NCBI RefSeq assembly: GCF_032854445.1
Contig: NC_088298.1
Coordinates: forward strand, 11,211,504-11,275,503
Source: Liolophura sinensis
Lineage: Eukaryota > Mollusca > Polyplacophora > Chitonida > Chitonidae
Direction: 5' to 3'
DNA length: 64,000 nucleotides
Every line of letters begins with the position of its first letter. Position 1 is the first letter of the stretch. Shown here in pieces: positions 10,479 to 21,796 of the stretch. The notes under the pieces were generated by a model. It ran no database searches. It saw only the letters and a program-made list of their open reading frames with translations, and was not told the DNA's origin. A program made the translations under genes and the position numbers.

Positions 10479-13400
10479 TTGTTATTTTATAAATGAAAAG
10501 ACAAATCATGTTCGTTGAGCTACATGTAATATATTATTCTGTTACATTATTTATCCTTCTGATGCATGGAAGTTCAACATGGAAAATGTCTCGACAAAAC
10601 TTTCAGTTGTAGTTATACTGGCTGTGAAATCCACTTGGGTTGATGTGCAGGGAAGAAAACCATTTGACTGTTTAAGCACTACCTCTTTGCAAATTTCTTT
10701 TCAGTATTTTGCAGCCATTTGTTCTTGAAATTGTGTTTATGGCTATTTATTTCGTTATAAATTTGTAACTTTTGTGCTTGTTTAAAGAGATTTTTTATGA
10801 GAGATACATGTGTATTGTGCTGGGTCAAAGTGTATTTTGTATAAAAATCAATATTTAGCTGAAAAATATCAATTAAGGTGTCTGATTAACTGTCAAAATG
10901 TGTTCAACCAGTTGCTTAATTTTGTATTCAGTCTTTTGAACTTCCATTTTGATTTTTTTTTTTTTTGTTGTGATTTTGCATAATGTTTGACTTCATAATG
11001 AAGTTGTTCACAGCTTACACAGATAAATTTTTATCTGTTTTTCTTTATTTGTATGTTTCCTTTAACTGGGTGCTGTGGAATTTTCCAGGAAAATGAATCT
11101 TGTAGCCATAAACTTTCAGTTATATCATCTCACTGACTATGGGGAAAAATGTGTTCATCCAATGACTTAAGTTTCTTTTTGATGTTGTGAACTTTCGGTT
11201 TGAGTTTGTTCGTTTGATTTTGTTAAAGTTCCCTATAGCTTACAATTTCTGAGGACAAGTTTGTTCTATATTTGTGTTCGCTGTTTGTGTTTGAAAAAAA
11301 AGTAAAACATTTTCCCTGAAGGACAACTGTAAACTTTGTTTCTGTTTGGTCATGTTGATTCAGGCTTTGCTTTGTTGAAAAGATTGTTTTGATTATTTTT
11401 GGTTGTTTCTTTCGCACTTTTTTCTCCAGTCTCCAGTTTATTACTACATTTTTTTTTGCTGTATTATAATAGCATTCCAAAAAAAGAAACAAAAAAAAAA
11501 AAAAAAAATTATAGACGTATATCAGTCTGCAGTAAAAATGGAAGAAATTTAAATACGATTATATAACTTTATTGTAGACTTGTTTATTATAGATATATGG
11601 AGACAGTTATATTATAAGCCCAAACTTAAAATCGAATGTTGGAGATGTAAATCGGGTGTTAAAAACTGTGCTCGATATGTGATATAACCCTCTATCACCT
11701 GACCGGCATTAAACCAGTTGAATTCTGCTGCAAATTTAAGCGTAAACTGTAAACAGTATGGAATCCAAAATGAAACATAATTGTGCAAAATGGAACTTTA
11801 TGGAATTTCCCAGATGGAATAGTGAAAAGCAAGGGAGGTTATTCTGGTTTTTCAAATAGAACGTTTTTTAAAAGCAGTTAACTTATCACATTGCCTCCCT
11901 TCCTTTAACATTTTTTAAGCAGGCCTACGTGTAAGCTAAAATGCAAGTGTAGAGTGAAATTCATGCAGTGAGGTTAAAATATTTGGAATATGAATAAATA
12001 GGCCTATTGTCTATTGTTTTAGCTGAGTTTCTAGCCCTTTTAGTTTTGGGTATAAGAAGTATTGATCTGTGGAGGTTAGATTATTTGCCGACAGATCCTG
12101 AAGTAAATAAACGAACCTTGCAGACAGAGAAAGTAAACCATTTTAGAAGAAATAATAGACACACAAATTGCATGTATTTATGTTTGAAACTCAGTACAAA
12201 TATTGTCTTTGTGTGTTTGTTCAGGTGTTTGATCATTTGGTTTTCTACAATCCTAAAGTTTTTGTTCTTGTATTTCTTTATTGTTATCAAAAACAGTTCA
12301 GCTACAAAATATTGTAATATTCTTACTGCGTATTCTCTTGCTCCTTTTTACTGTTAAAGTCTACGGCGTGTTACTTTTGAAGTCAATATTTGGAGCCTGA
12401 ATTCCAGTCTTTATACAGTGTGAGTATTTAAGTATTTTAACAATGTATTGGTAAGATTTATGGGAGGAAGTTTTTATCTTATTACAAAATATTTCATAAA
12501 CCCCAATTTATGTGGTAAAATTGCTTATTTTTTAGCTATAATTCGAATACGATTGAAGGTGTAGGATTTATGTTGAAAATCATGTCCAAGTTGTGGTAGA
12601 ATTTGTGACAAAATTAATGAAAAAAATTTGGAAATTTTGTGTAGATGTTGTGTGACACAGTTATGCAAAGTCACAATGATAGGTGCATTATTACATGTTA
12701 GCTGTTTATTGAGATGTGTCACAGTACATAACAGTGATACAGAATGATATGTCATATTTAGAAATTATATATTTAGTGTAAAATTGAAAATATAGTTATG
12801 TTAAAAATGCGATAAAAATCAAATTTGCATGCTTCTGTCAACAGGAGTGGTATCTTAAGAATGTTCACAAATGTAACATGTAGGGAAAGTGTTTGCATTT
12901 ACGTCACCATGGTGAAACGAGTAGTTTGTGATCAAAATTAAATTAGGAGTTGGAACTGCATGTTGTGCTTTTATTGATATAATGTTTTTAACACATCAGT
13001 TTCAAGAATGAAGTTAGATCTGAGAAATAAAAGGCCGAAGATGGAATTATGAGGATCGACTTGGACTCCACATTGGATTTTTCGATTTTTAGCAAGATGT
13101 CTGGAACAGCTAATTTGAATTGTCTACTTTTAGAGAATAGTTTTTAGAGTTCACAAGATACACATCTTATCCCACATTGGGATTGTGTATATAGCGACTG
13201 TATGACTACATTAAGTGCTAAAGAATTTTTTGAATATATAACCTATTGTTCAGGTGAAAATTTAATTTGCCATTTTCCAGTCTTTATTAACTCCTTTAAG
13301 GAGACTGGTCCACGTTGGCTCAGTGACCTAAAGTGTTCTTCCCCACAGCCAGGTAATTCCTGACCATGGCCCTATATAAACAGTTTGGACTAATGAATGA

Positions 13401-13734
13401 TAAGACTAACAATGTAATGATGTTACCATGCAATGGTCAAATTGGAAGTTTATAACGTACTAAAAACTACTTTAAAAGACGTGCATAGTAAAATATATAT
13501 TCGCAAAAAGAATTTCCCGTATTTTTTTGTTGGAATGTCACTCAGCGCGAATGTTACTAAGGGTGACGAAGTTAAAAAAAAAAAAAGGAAATATTTAAGT
13601 ATGATGTACGTTGGTTCTTGGCTGGGACGAATATTGTATAAGATAAATAAATACATATTTTATCCAAATACTTGTGTTAGTTATTCTTTTAAGGCTCTGT
13701 CTAGTTTATATAGTTTAAGAGCTGGTTGTTCTCC

Positions 13735-13925
13735 CACACGGTACCTGGTATATATCGGTTCCAAACAATTAAGGTTGTAGGTTTGAATCCAGATGCTGCT
13801 GTAAATCTGGAGGTTTTGTCTGCCAATTGGCGAAGGTCGGTAGTGTTTTATTCCGGTCACTCCTCTTTCTTGCATGCGTGAATCTGTCGAACGAAATTGT
13901 GGATTACGGTGACATGTCTCTGTCT
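13735..13925 (+). repeat. Degenerate SINE-like fragment
   Basis: It contains a box B-like GGTTTGAATCC and a following part (GAAGGTCGGTAGTGTTTTAT, CCGGTCACTCC) that resembles 35280-35345 and the reverse complement of 62040-62070. This points to a further, old tRNA-SINE family. Confidence 0.4.
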
Positions 13926-13967
13926 CTGGTTGTGGGGTAAAATACACGTAATTCCTTAATTGCTTTT

Positions 13968-14222
13968 ACTCAGTTCGTTAGCGTGCTAGTGCAGCGTAAT
14001 GACCCAGGAGTCTCTCACCAATGCGGTCGCTGTGAGTTCAAGTCAAGCTCATGCTGGCTTCCTCTCCGGCCGTACGTGAGAAGGTCTACTAGCAACCTGC
14101 GGATGGTGGTGGGTTCCCCCCGGGCTGTGCCCGGTTTTCACCCACCATAATGCTGGCCGCCGTCGTATAAGTGAAATTTTCTTGAGAACGGCGTAAAACA
14201 CCAATCAAATAAATAAATTAAT
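13968..14222 (+). repeat. SINE family A
   Basis: Nearly complete; the first bases of the head are lost (starts TCAGTTCGTTAGCGTGC). Good match to the family core, with tail AATAAATAAATT. Confidence 0.9.
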
Positions 14223-14829
14223 TGCTTTTATTCCCTTGGACTAGTTTTGCACAGCCATTTTCAGCCGTTATGAATTTCGCCCGTACCTGGTCCTGCATTG
14301 TATCACGAAACCTCCCAAGTTATGTTCCTCGCACAAACAAAAGTGTTTTCTTAACATCTTCCTCATACTTAATTGTTCCGAGTGGTTAATCATTCGAGAA
14401 GCATTCCATGTTGGGCATATGCGTGGGTAAAAAATTACCGGCTCGGCTATGAAACAAATTTGCTAAACTTTGAATGTTTCGTGAAACCAAGGCCATAAGA
14501 AGAGTGATAAATTTCTTGAATACAGGACTCGGTGATTTCCTCCAAGTTCCTATAAATGTGATTATATACAGGTGTCGTAAGTGAAATATCCTGAATTAAA
14601 TGGGGTTTAAACTCAACTGAATTCATAGTTTAGTATAAAATAGTAATTGGTTAAGTGTGCAAGTGATACCATAAAAGATAAGTTTTCTCCGCTTGAGTTT
14701 ATATATGTTTGTACATTTATATTTGTACAGTTTTGTTCAAGTGTATTAACGTGTAATTTTGAGTCGAGCGAACTTGTGCAAAATCGATTCAAGACGTAAC
14801 TTGAAATTATTTTTCCCCCAGTTTGTCTG

Positions 14830-15102
14830 ATATTTATTTAATTATTTGATTGTTGTTTTACGCTGTACTCAATAATATTTCACTTATACGACGGCGGCCA
14901 GGATTATGGTGGGTGGAAACCGGGCAGAGCCCGGGAGAAACCCACAACCATCCACAGGTTGCTAGAAGACCTTCCCATGTATGACCGGAGAGAAAGCCAG
15001 CATGAGCTAGACTTGAACTCACAGCGACAGCATTAGTGAGAGGCTCCTGGGTCATTGCGCCGCGCTGGTGTACGCTAACCACTTCGGCCACGGAGACCCC
15101 TG
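14830..15102 (-). repeat. SINE family A
   Basis: Complete minus-strand copy with head AACCACTTCGGCCACGGAGA at its right end. It ends about 120 bp before the Harbinger transposon. Confidence 0.9.
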
Positions 15103-15373
15103 TCTAACTTTAAAACGTATAGCATTATATATTCGTAAAATTTAGTAGTTTCCCTGCCCGTTGTTAACAATGTCTGTATATTGACTTGTCATGCTGAAGA
15201 ATTCATGGCGATGTTGAGTATAAGTCTGCGCACAAAAAGAACGCTTGCTCGTGATAAAAACGAGCGCGATAAAGCAAGCACGTGTAATGAAAGCGCTTGC
15301 TTGTCGTTGAGGTGGACATATGGACAGATTGCAAATCGCGCTTGCGACTGGTAGAATTTTGTCATTTGGCACC

Positions 15374-18154
15374 ATGGCGGATTCAAGTGAAGACGAACTA
15401 TTGTTGCTAGACAGTGTTTTGCCGAAAATTATCCTATGAAAACGCAAAAGAATGGGCGTTCATGAGATAAATAAAAGGAGGCGAATGGAAGGTGAATATC
15501 ATCACTTGTTTCCTTTGCTTAAAAGGAGCCCTTCTCGTTTCCAGTCATACTTGAGAATGAGCCAAGAGACATTCAAGTATATCTTAGAAAAAATTGAACC
15601 AAAGATAACAAAGAACTGGTGCAACTGGCACCAACAACCAATTCTGCCAGAGGAGCGTCTAGTTATTACGCTCAGGTGAGTCACCCTTAGTTAAAACGTA
15701 TGTGTATATACAGTTATATATATAAGTATGAAGTAATAACTGTAAATATATATTCATGCATACACAATGAACTAAGACTGTGTAAACGTGTATCATAAAG
15801 TTTATTGGTCTCCATAATGAACTACAACAGGTAAATCTCGTTTGTTTTAAACTTATGGTTGAGGACCTTTTAGGAGAGAAGAATAGGATTAGAAAGGTTG
15901 TTACTCACAAAAGACAATAAACAAACAGAGCAAACAGCCAACAAACTCAGAAACTATCTTAGTTATAGAATGATTATATAAAATCAACAACATAGATGTT
16001 TAAAAAAGATCACTGTTCGTAAAGAATAAGAATGATTTTCCACTTGCGAGAGAGAAAAAAATCATTTACGCCTAACTGGCATATTAAGTATCTTGTGTAA
16101 AATACAATTTGAGTACAACAACATTAAGGATCATTTGATGACTCTTTGTCTTCAGCACTCTAAATGAATGTACCTGGTGTAGAAATGATAACAGCTGAAA
16201 AAATAAACCAACATAAAGATTACAACATATTAACAAAAACGCTGCTTAATATCTTTTGTTCAGGCGTTGACAGATATCTTAACGATCATAATGAAAACAA
16301 TTAGTACTGGAAATGATGAGAGTCTGGCTGAGTGGTGTAGGAATCAATGCTATTAGGTGTTGAACCTGTGCTATAGCTTTGGTAAGACAATGCTGGCGAT
16401 GTGCTATCTCGCAATTGTACATCCAGATCTTGAGGTTGGCTTGTGTACGGTTGTGAACGTTGTTGTACTGTTGGTGGGTATACAAACTCTTGCAGAACTG
16501 ACTGTATTCGATTGCGAACGCAGAGTTTCAGGTGCTCAGGGACCATTTTCATGTATGGGTATAATGATTTGAGGAATTGGAAGTCAGCATCATTTGTTTG
16601 CTCGGCATTTTTTCTTTTTTGACTTAAGTATTGAAGTTTTCTTTCTTCTATATCTATCAGTTCCCTGTAACTGTCCGAGCTGTCTCGACTGCGTTTTTTT
16701 GGGGGTCCTGCTCTTGTGTTTGTACGTTTACTCGACGGAGGCCCCGGAGAAAACTCCTGGAACGGCCCAGGCTCTGGTGCTTCAAAGGCTGTAGGATTGT
16801 CAAATGTGTCCGGTCCTTGACTTTCCACATTGCTGCCCTGGGTGTCTACTTCTGTTGCAGACTCATCCGCAATCCCCGGGCTTGGTTGATTACCTTCAAA
16901 GTTATCCAGATCTAGGGAGTCGAATGAAGTTCTCGGCGCAACAATATCTTTCAAAAAGAGAAGCTGATTGAAAAACTGCCACTTTGATTGTGGGCGATTG
17001 CTTGCAGCGTCTCCTGATCTTGGCACAGACCTTTTATTGTATTCTGTCGCAAAGTAGTCTCGAAGGGACTTCCATTTGTTCTTCAGTGCAGTTTCTGAAA
17101 ACAAAAAAATTAACAGTACATTATTATTTATGATATAGTGCTTGCATACAATATTATTGTCAATGATGAAAGTTCACATAAACTTAGTCATAATGATTGC
17201 CCCATTCCAGCAAGTCAAATATATATATCACAATTCAAAAGTCGCTTTCAGAGACACAACTAATATGATGAACGTCTTTTTTTCAGATTTCTTGCAACCG
17301 GTTCATCTTTTAAGACCCTTGCCTCCAACTTTCGGGTGGGTGCCTCCACTGTAGCACACGTTGTGTCTGAAACTGTTACTGCTATATGGGATGAGCTGAA
17401 ACCAGTGCATATGCCCTCTCCAACCAGGGAAACATTCCTATCGGCTTCTGATGACTTTTACAATCTTTGGAATTTCCCAAACTGCTTAGGAGCGATAGAC
17501 GGAAAGCATGTTCGAATCCGTTGTCCCAGCAAATCAGGATCCATGTTTTATAACTACAAAAGATATTTCTCAATAGTGTTGCAGGCTGTTGTTGATGCTC
17601 ATTACAAATTTCTGACAATCAACGTTGGCGGACATGGGAAACAAAGCGATGGAGGTACTTTTCAAGCCTCGGGCCTTTATCGTGCTCTTGTACAAGAAAA
17701 ACTGCATATACCAGAGCCTACAGCCCTGCCAAACTCCAAGGTCGTGGCCCCATTTGTGTTCATTGCTGACGAGGCATACCCACTAATCACTCATGTTTTG
17801 AAACCCTACAGTGGAACAAATCTCCCTCTTGATGAAAACTGCTTCAACAAGAGATTGTCAAGATGTAGAAAAACCGTGGAATGTGCGTTTGGAATTTTGG
17901 TAGCAAAATGGCGTTTGCTAAACAAAGAAATTGAGACAGACGTGCTGCTTGCCGATCGCATTGTAAAATGTGTTTGTGTCCTGCATAACACTATAATAGA
18001 CAAAGAAGGCATGGTGCAAAACCTCACCGAAGTTTCGGTTGAAAACCAAGGCATAATTTGGGACCGTGTTGGGAGGCCATGTAATGATTCAAAAACTGTT
18101 AGGGATGTTTTTAAAGCATACTTCAGTAGATATCCTCTGCAATATATTCAATAG
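15374..18154 (+). CDS. Harbinger DDE transposase, two exons
   Basis: Exon 1 runs to 15675 and exon 2 is 17287-18154 (stop TAG). The GT-AG junction restores frame through ITLR-FLATGSSF, a typical Harbinger passage. Counted from ATG 15452 the protein is about 363 residues. The DDE residues are in place: D in CLGAIDGKHV (~146), D in FIADEAYPL (~236) and E in KTVECAFG (~273). An ATG at 15374 in the same frame opens with MADSSEDELLLLDSVLP, the usual acidic N-terminus of this family, but an in-frame TGA at 15437-15439 cuts it off. Either the N-terminus is lost or translation starts at 15452. The enzyme cuts and joins element DNA in the nucleus and normally needs the accessory protein for import and end binding. 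The 1.6-kb intron contains the main exon of that antisense gene. Confidence 0.9.
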
Positions 18155-18627
18155 CCTATCAACAAGAAAATGTAACCTTCAAAGAACAATCTGGGCCAAA
18201 GTCCATTAAAAGCTTTTGTAAACTGACCAGACGCTGCTCTTGTAAATATAAAAGTAGATCTGTCTTCGATTTTCGTTTGTTAGTAAATTACAATAAGCTT
18301 ATAGTAGAGTTGGCTAGAGCGAAAGGGTCCAAGGAAATAATGAGAAAGATATTGGGCATGAAAGGAAAAAAGGGAGAGGAGAGAGAGAGAGGAGAGAGAG
18401 AGAGAGAGGGAGAGAGAAGGGGGGGGGGACTTGTACTACAGAATAGAAGGCAATGGAGCACAAATAAATGAAAGCAGCCATGAATAAATACATACATCAT
18501 GTTTCAGCTCTTCGCTAATTTCTTTCCAAGCACGATTCACAACGTTGCGGTTTGCGTGGTCTTTCCTTCTTTTGTCCCAAATTGCAGGTTTTCGAAACAC
18601 GGCTGATATCAAAGACTCCACATCCAT
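16301..18627 (-). CDS. Harbinger accessory MADF/BESS DNA-binding protein
   Basis: Exon 1 is 18627-18496 (MDVESLISAVF.., with AWKEISEEL). Exon 2 is 17094-16301, beginning in TALKNKWKSLRDYFATEY. Together they form a MADF-type (Myb/SANT-like) DNA-binding domain split by the intron. Near the C-terminus, FLKSLYPYMKMVPEHLKLCV then RNRIQSVLQEF fits a BESS motif for protein contacts. The middle is rich in P, S and charged residues. This is the second protein of PIF/Harbinger elements, which binds the transposon ends and helps the transposase into the nucleus. The visible donor (18495) and acceptor (17095) do not keep the reading frame: exon 1 ends at a codon boundary, while exon 2 needs one preceding base. 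A small mutation or an unseen mini-exon is possible. The intron holds a GA microsatellite and, on the other strand, transposase exon 2. Confidence 0.8.
18358..18430. repeat. GA-rich microsatellite inside the Harbinger element
   Basis: Runs of GAGA and GGAG with a final G run (AAGGGGGGGGG). It lies between the transposase stop and the accessory gene's exon 1. Confidence 0.85.
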
Positions 18628-19095
18628 TTTGGTCGGACTTTCAGAAGAGAAAACACACACTGCACTTGCCAGATCGTGACTAGACAACACGTGGGGGGCA
18701 CCAAAACACGCTTGCTCGCGATAAAGAATTAACTTTTGATTCTTTACGCTTTCCAAGCGTCGCTTGACATCGCAGGCGCGATAAAGCGAGCGTGCTTTTT
18801 GTGCGGCACAAGCAAATTCTGAACGACATTACAAGTGCTTGATTTATCGCGCTCGCTTTTATCGCGAGCAAGCGTTCTTTTTGTGCGCAGACTAACACAA
18901 GTCAGAATGAGTACCGCACTTACTTGCAAGATGGTAAGCCAAGATGGTAAGCCCTTGAGGGCATAATTATATATCGTTGTGTTTTGCAGCAGACAGGTAA
19001 CAGTTTCGTGCAATAATTACTTCTTTTTCTTCATAGCTTAATTTGTTCTTGTAAACATAATTAAGACGTGCGGCATAGCGAGAAAATACCAGAGC

Positions 19096-19258
19096 AGTGT
19101 CGACAGTGTGATAGCTGGCAAATTGTCAGACGTTAGCGTTGAAATACGACCTCTTGCCAGTGTGGTAGCTGGGTCAGACGTTAGCGTTGAAATACGATCT
19201 CTTGCTAGTGTGATAGCTGGGTCACACGTAACCGGTGAAATACGACCTCTTGTCATTT
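19096..19258 (+). repeat. Tandem repeat, ~52-bp unit, three copies
   Basis: Units carry GTGTGATAGCTGG, CAGACGTTAGCGTTGAAATA and CGACCTCTTGCCA. The first copy has a small insertion and the last has CACACGTAACCGGTG in place of the central block. Confidence 0.85.
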
Positions 19259-19377
19259 AGCTCAGTCGGGGTTTTATTCATGTAAATGTACAAATAATAG
19301 GAAATTACACGCCCCCTAGCACCATGGCTTAAGCAGAATCAGGTACAACAAAGTGCAGCGATGTTAATTGCAATTTA

Positions 19378-19797
19378 TTAGACGTCACTTGTCTAAATTT
19401 ACCGAACTCAAAATGCTGCGTTGTCATCACATTTGAAAATAATTGCTTTCTTGTGCAGTCAGGTTACGGCAAAGAAAGAAATTACTTCAAAGGAGACAAA
19501 CTGATATCTGTCGTACTTAGCTGAATCAAACCTGGTACATGCAGGATCCTTTGCCATAACGGTTAGTAATTCGGAGTTGGTAATTGATACGTTGAAGACT
19601 TAATTTCGAGTTATGAGTCTTTTGGACGATTTTCAACAAAATTATGTCCGTTTATGTTTTGAGATTGGACATTGCTAAATTTATACATGTATAGATTATC
19701 ATTATGACGGCTCAAGCCGGGAGGGGACATGTTATTGTGTGTTAAATGTGATGACAGCGCAGCATTTTGAGTATTTCATGACCAGTGACGTCTAACA
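19378..19797. mobile_element. MITE with ~52-bp inverted ends and TA flanks
   Basis: The left end reads TTAGACGTCACT then, past a variable part, CTCAAAATGCTGCGTTGTCA and TCACATTT. The right end is its reverse complement (AAATGTGATGACAGCGCAGC ... AGTGACGTCTAA). The TA next to GACGTC on each side would fit a Tc1/mariner-type target duplication. No coding capacity, about 420 bp. Confidence 0.8.
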
Positions 19798-20026
19798 AAT
19801 CCCATAAAGATACTTTTGATTCGTAATTTGTTACTCACTCATTGCAAAAGCCAAAATGGTCAATTCGATCCAAGTGAGCACTGCGACGCGAAAAAGCGCC
19901 CCACTGAATTCCAGCGAAGAATACAGTCTGGATCCACTTTCACAAAACTTTTCGCCTTAATCATATAAAAACACTATTCAGACTCTATCAAGAGATGACT
20001 TCTTTCCATGAACAAATTCAGTCCTA

Positions 20027-20290
20027 ATATTTATTTATTTATTTATTTATTTCATTGATGTTTCACGCCGTACTCAAGGATATTTCACTTATGCGACGAC
20101 AGGCAGCATTATGGTGGGAGGAAACCGGGCAGAGCCACGACCATCCGCAGGTTGCTAACAGACCTTCCCACTTACCCCCGGAGAGGAAGCCAGCATGAGC
20201 TGGACTTGAACTCACAGCGACCGCATTGGTGAGAGGCTTTTTGGGTCATTACGCTGCGCTAGCGCGCTAACCAACTGAGCCACCAGTTCT
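20027..20290 (-). repeat. SINE family A
   Basis: Complete on the minus strand, with a long TTTA tail at its left and head AACCAACTGAGCCACCAG at its right. A short internal deletion removes part of the GGGTTTCC block. Confidence 0.9.
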
Positions 20291-20361
20291 AATATATTCA
20301 TGGGACGTTTTTTGATAAAATAACTTCCATTTGCATGAATATTCTTGGCGTCCAAAGCTGA

Positions 20362-20472
20362 CAGTTCCCCCGGGCCCTATATCCGGTTTCCTTCCACAAT
20401 ACTACTAAAGCGGGAATCATATAAGTAAAATATTCTTGAGTACAGCCAGGGTAAAACTCCAATAAACAAACT
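20362..20472 (+). repeat. SINE family A, 3' fragment
   Basis: Diverged 3' half only: CCCCCGGGCCCTATATCCGG, then ATAAGTAAAATATTCTTGAG and AAACTCCAATAAACAAA. Confidence 0.65.
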
Positions 20473-21004
20473 GAATGACAACTGGACACTATACCTCCAA
20501 TCTATAATATACCCATGAAGATTTTCGGCTTTTTCCCCAGTCATGTCCGGGTTTAAGCCTGTGCGATCTATTGTTATGGGCACTTCCGGAATGAATATAC
20601 ACAATTTTTTCTTCGATATGCCGTTCCAACAAGTATATAATTTCGACACTGGGTCTGACTGACTGAAATACAAGGATTTTAATTTGTTTGAATATGATAA
20701 AATTAAAAACGACAACCCCGAAGAAAGTTTTTTACATGTAAAATGTTGAAATGTAAATTGTTGCACGGGAGGAGTTTCATGATCATGAAAAGTTTTGCCC
20801 ATCCTACGGAATGTAACTCGCTCACGGTTACGCCATTGAAGTACAGTGTACATGTGAATGGAAATATACGTGCATGTTTAAAGTGTACAAACTCCACTTC
20901 CTTAACAAACATAGACAAGTGTTAGTAAACAACTGTGGAAGAAAAGCAAAATGGTGAATATATGAAAATTATAATACATTGAAATTATATATGATATTAA
21001 AGAA

Positions 21005-21065
21005 AATATTTATTTATTTATGTGATTTTTGTATAGTATGGAGCCCATACTTAAGAAATTTTCAA
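21005..21065 (-). repeat. SINE family A, old 3' fragment
   Basis: ATTTATTTATGTGATTTTTG then AGTATGGAGCCCATACTTAA resembles the inverted family A end. Heavily decayed. Confidence 0.4.
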
Positions 21066-21689
21066 TAATGTACAATTGCGATCAATTGCATGGATGAAGG
21101 AGACGGGAGTTACTGACGAACATTCGCATTTGTACATTGACGTACAAATATGCATAACATATTGGTAGAAGGTGTTCAAGAGGCTTTATTCCATAATTTC
21201 CAATAACAATCAAATAAAGTAATATACATGTATTTTAATAACTCTGAAAATGTGTATCTGTTTTGTTTCTGTGCATGCTTTTTAAACGCCTATATTTTGA
21301 TGCAGAACAGTAATGGTGTTCAACATCTTATTCAACATTTTTTTTTTGCGTAGCAAATTTCAAGCTGGATAGGTCACTCCGCCTTTCTAAATGTTTTCTT
21401 GAGCGGGGTGGTGGGTGGAGACAATCATCAGCCCATAACCATGTTTTTTTTTTCTTTTTTTTGGACTTGACCTAAATGCCGTGAAGGATCTTTAAGAAAG
21501 ACAAATGTATGTTCGGCACATGTTGATTTCTCTGGCTAAAAAGTACAATGGATGCAGCTTTTGCATGTTTGACAACTCGGAGCACGTGTTTTATGTTTGG
21601 GACTTTCTTTACTTGACCTGAGGTCCCAGATCAGTGAGCGGAATGATGTGACCAATACCAGCTGTAGTTTCGACCCTCAGTTGTTTTTG

Positions 21690-21699
21690 TGACGTAACA
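21690..21699. promoter_or_regulatory. CRE-like site upstream of LETMD1
   Basis: GTGACGTAAC contains TGACGTAA, one base from the CREB/ATF palindrome, about 100 bp before the LETMD1 start codon. Position suits a proximal promoter; function is inferred only. Confidence 0.25.
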
Positions 21700-21796
21700 T
21701 ACGATCATGAACATTTGTGTGATTTGCAAGTATGGCTGTTTTCGAGCATATTTCAGAGTAATGTAGTCCTTTGGGCGAGTCAGTGATACGGTCAAA

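Larger units (their letters stand above)
8305..15220. other. Gene-free interval after TMEM163
   Basis: No exon or conserved protein was recognised. The proximal part is probably TMEM163 3' UTR; no poly(A) site could be fixed. Contents: minisatellites at 8548, 9472 and 10287; AT-rich unique sequence from about 10500 to 13300 with runs of T and A; a degenerate repeat near 13735; SINEs at 13968 and 14830. An open frame at 12007-12357 shows no domain. Confidence 0.6.
15221..18895 (+). mobile_element. PIF/Harbinger DNA transposon with TAA target duplication
   Basis: The element spans 15224-18892 (3669 bp), flanked by TAA at 15221-15223 and 18893-18895, the 3-bp TWA-type duplication typical of PIF/Harbinger. 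The inverted ends start GTCTGCGCACAAAAAGAACG and match over about 70 bp with few differences. The element carries a DDE transposase (+) and a MADF/BESS accessory protein (-), the usual two-gene set. Further copies of the end motif occur just inside the right end (18708-18806). High end identity and mostly intact coding suggest recent mobility, although one stop codon and one exon-phase problem are present. Confidence 0.93.
18896..21796. other. Gene-free interval between Harbinger and LETMD1
   Basis: Contents: a 3-copy tandem repeat at 19096, a MITE at 19378, SINE family A at 20027 and fragments at 20362 and 21005. The last 300 bp should hold the LETMD1 promoter. No other exon was recognised. 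Confidence 0.6.

Noticed and set aside
12007-12357. 116-codon open frame as a gene
   Set aside because: AT-rich, hydrophobic low-complexity translation, no family motif, and an opposing frame of similar length.
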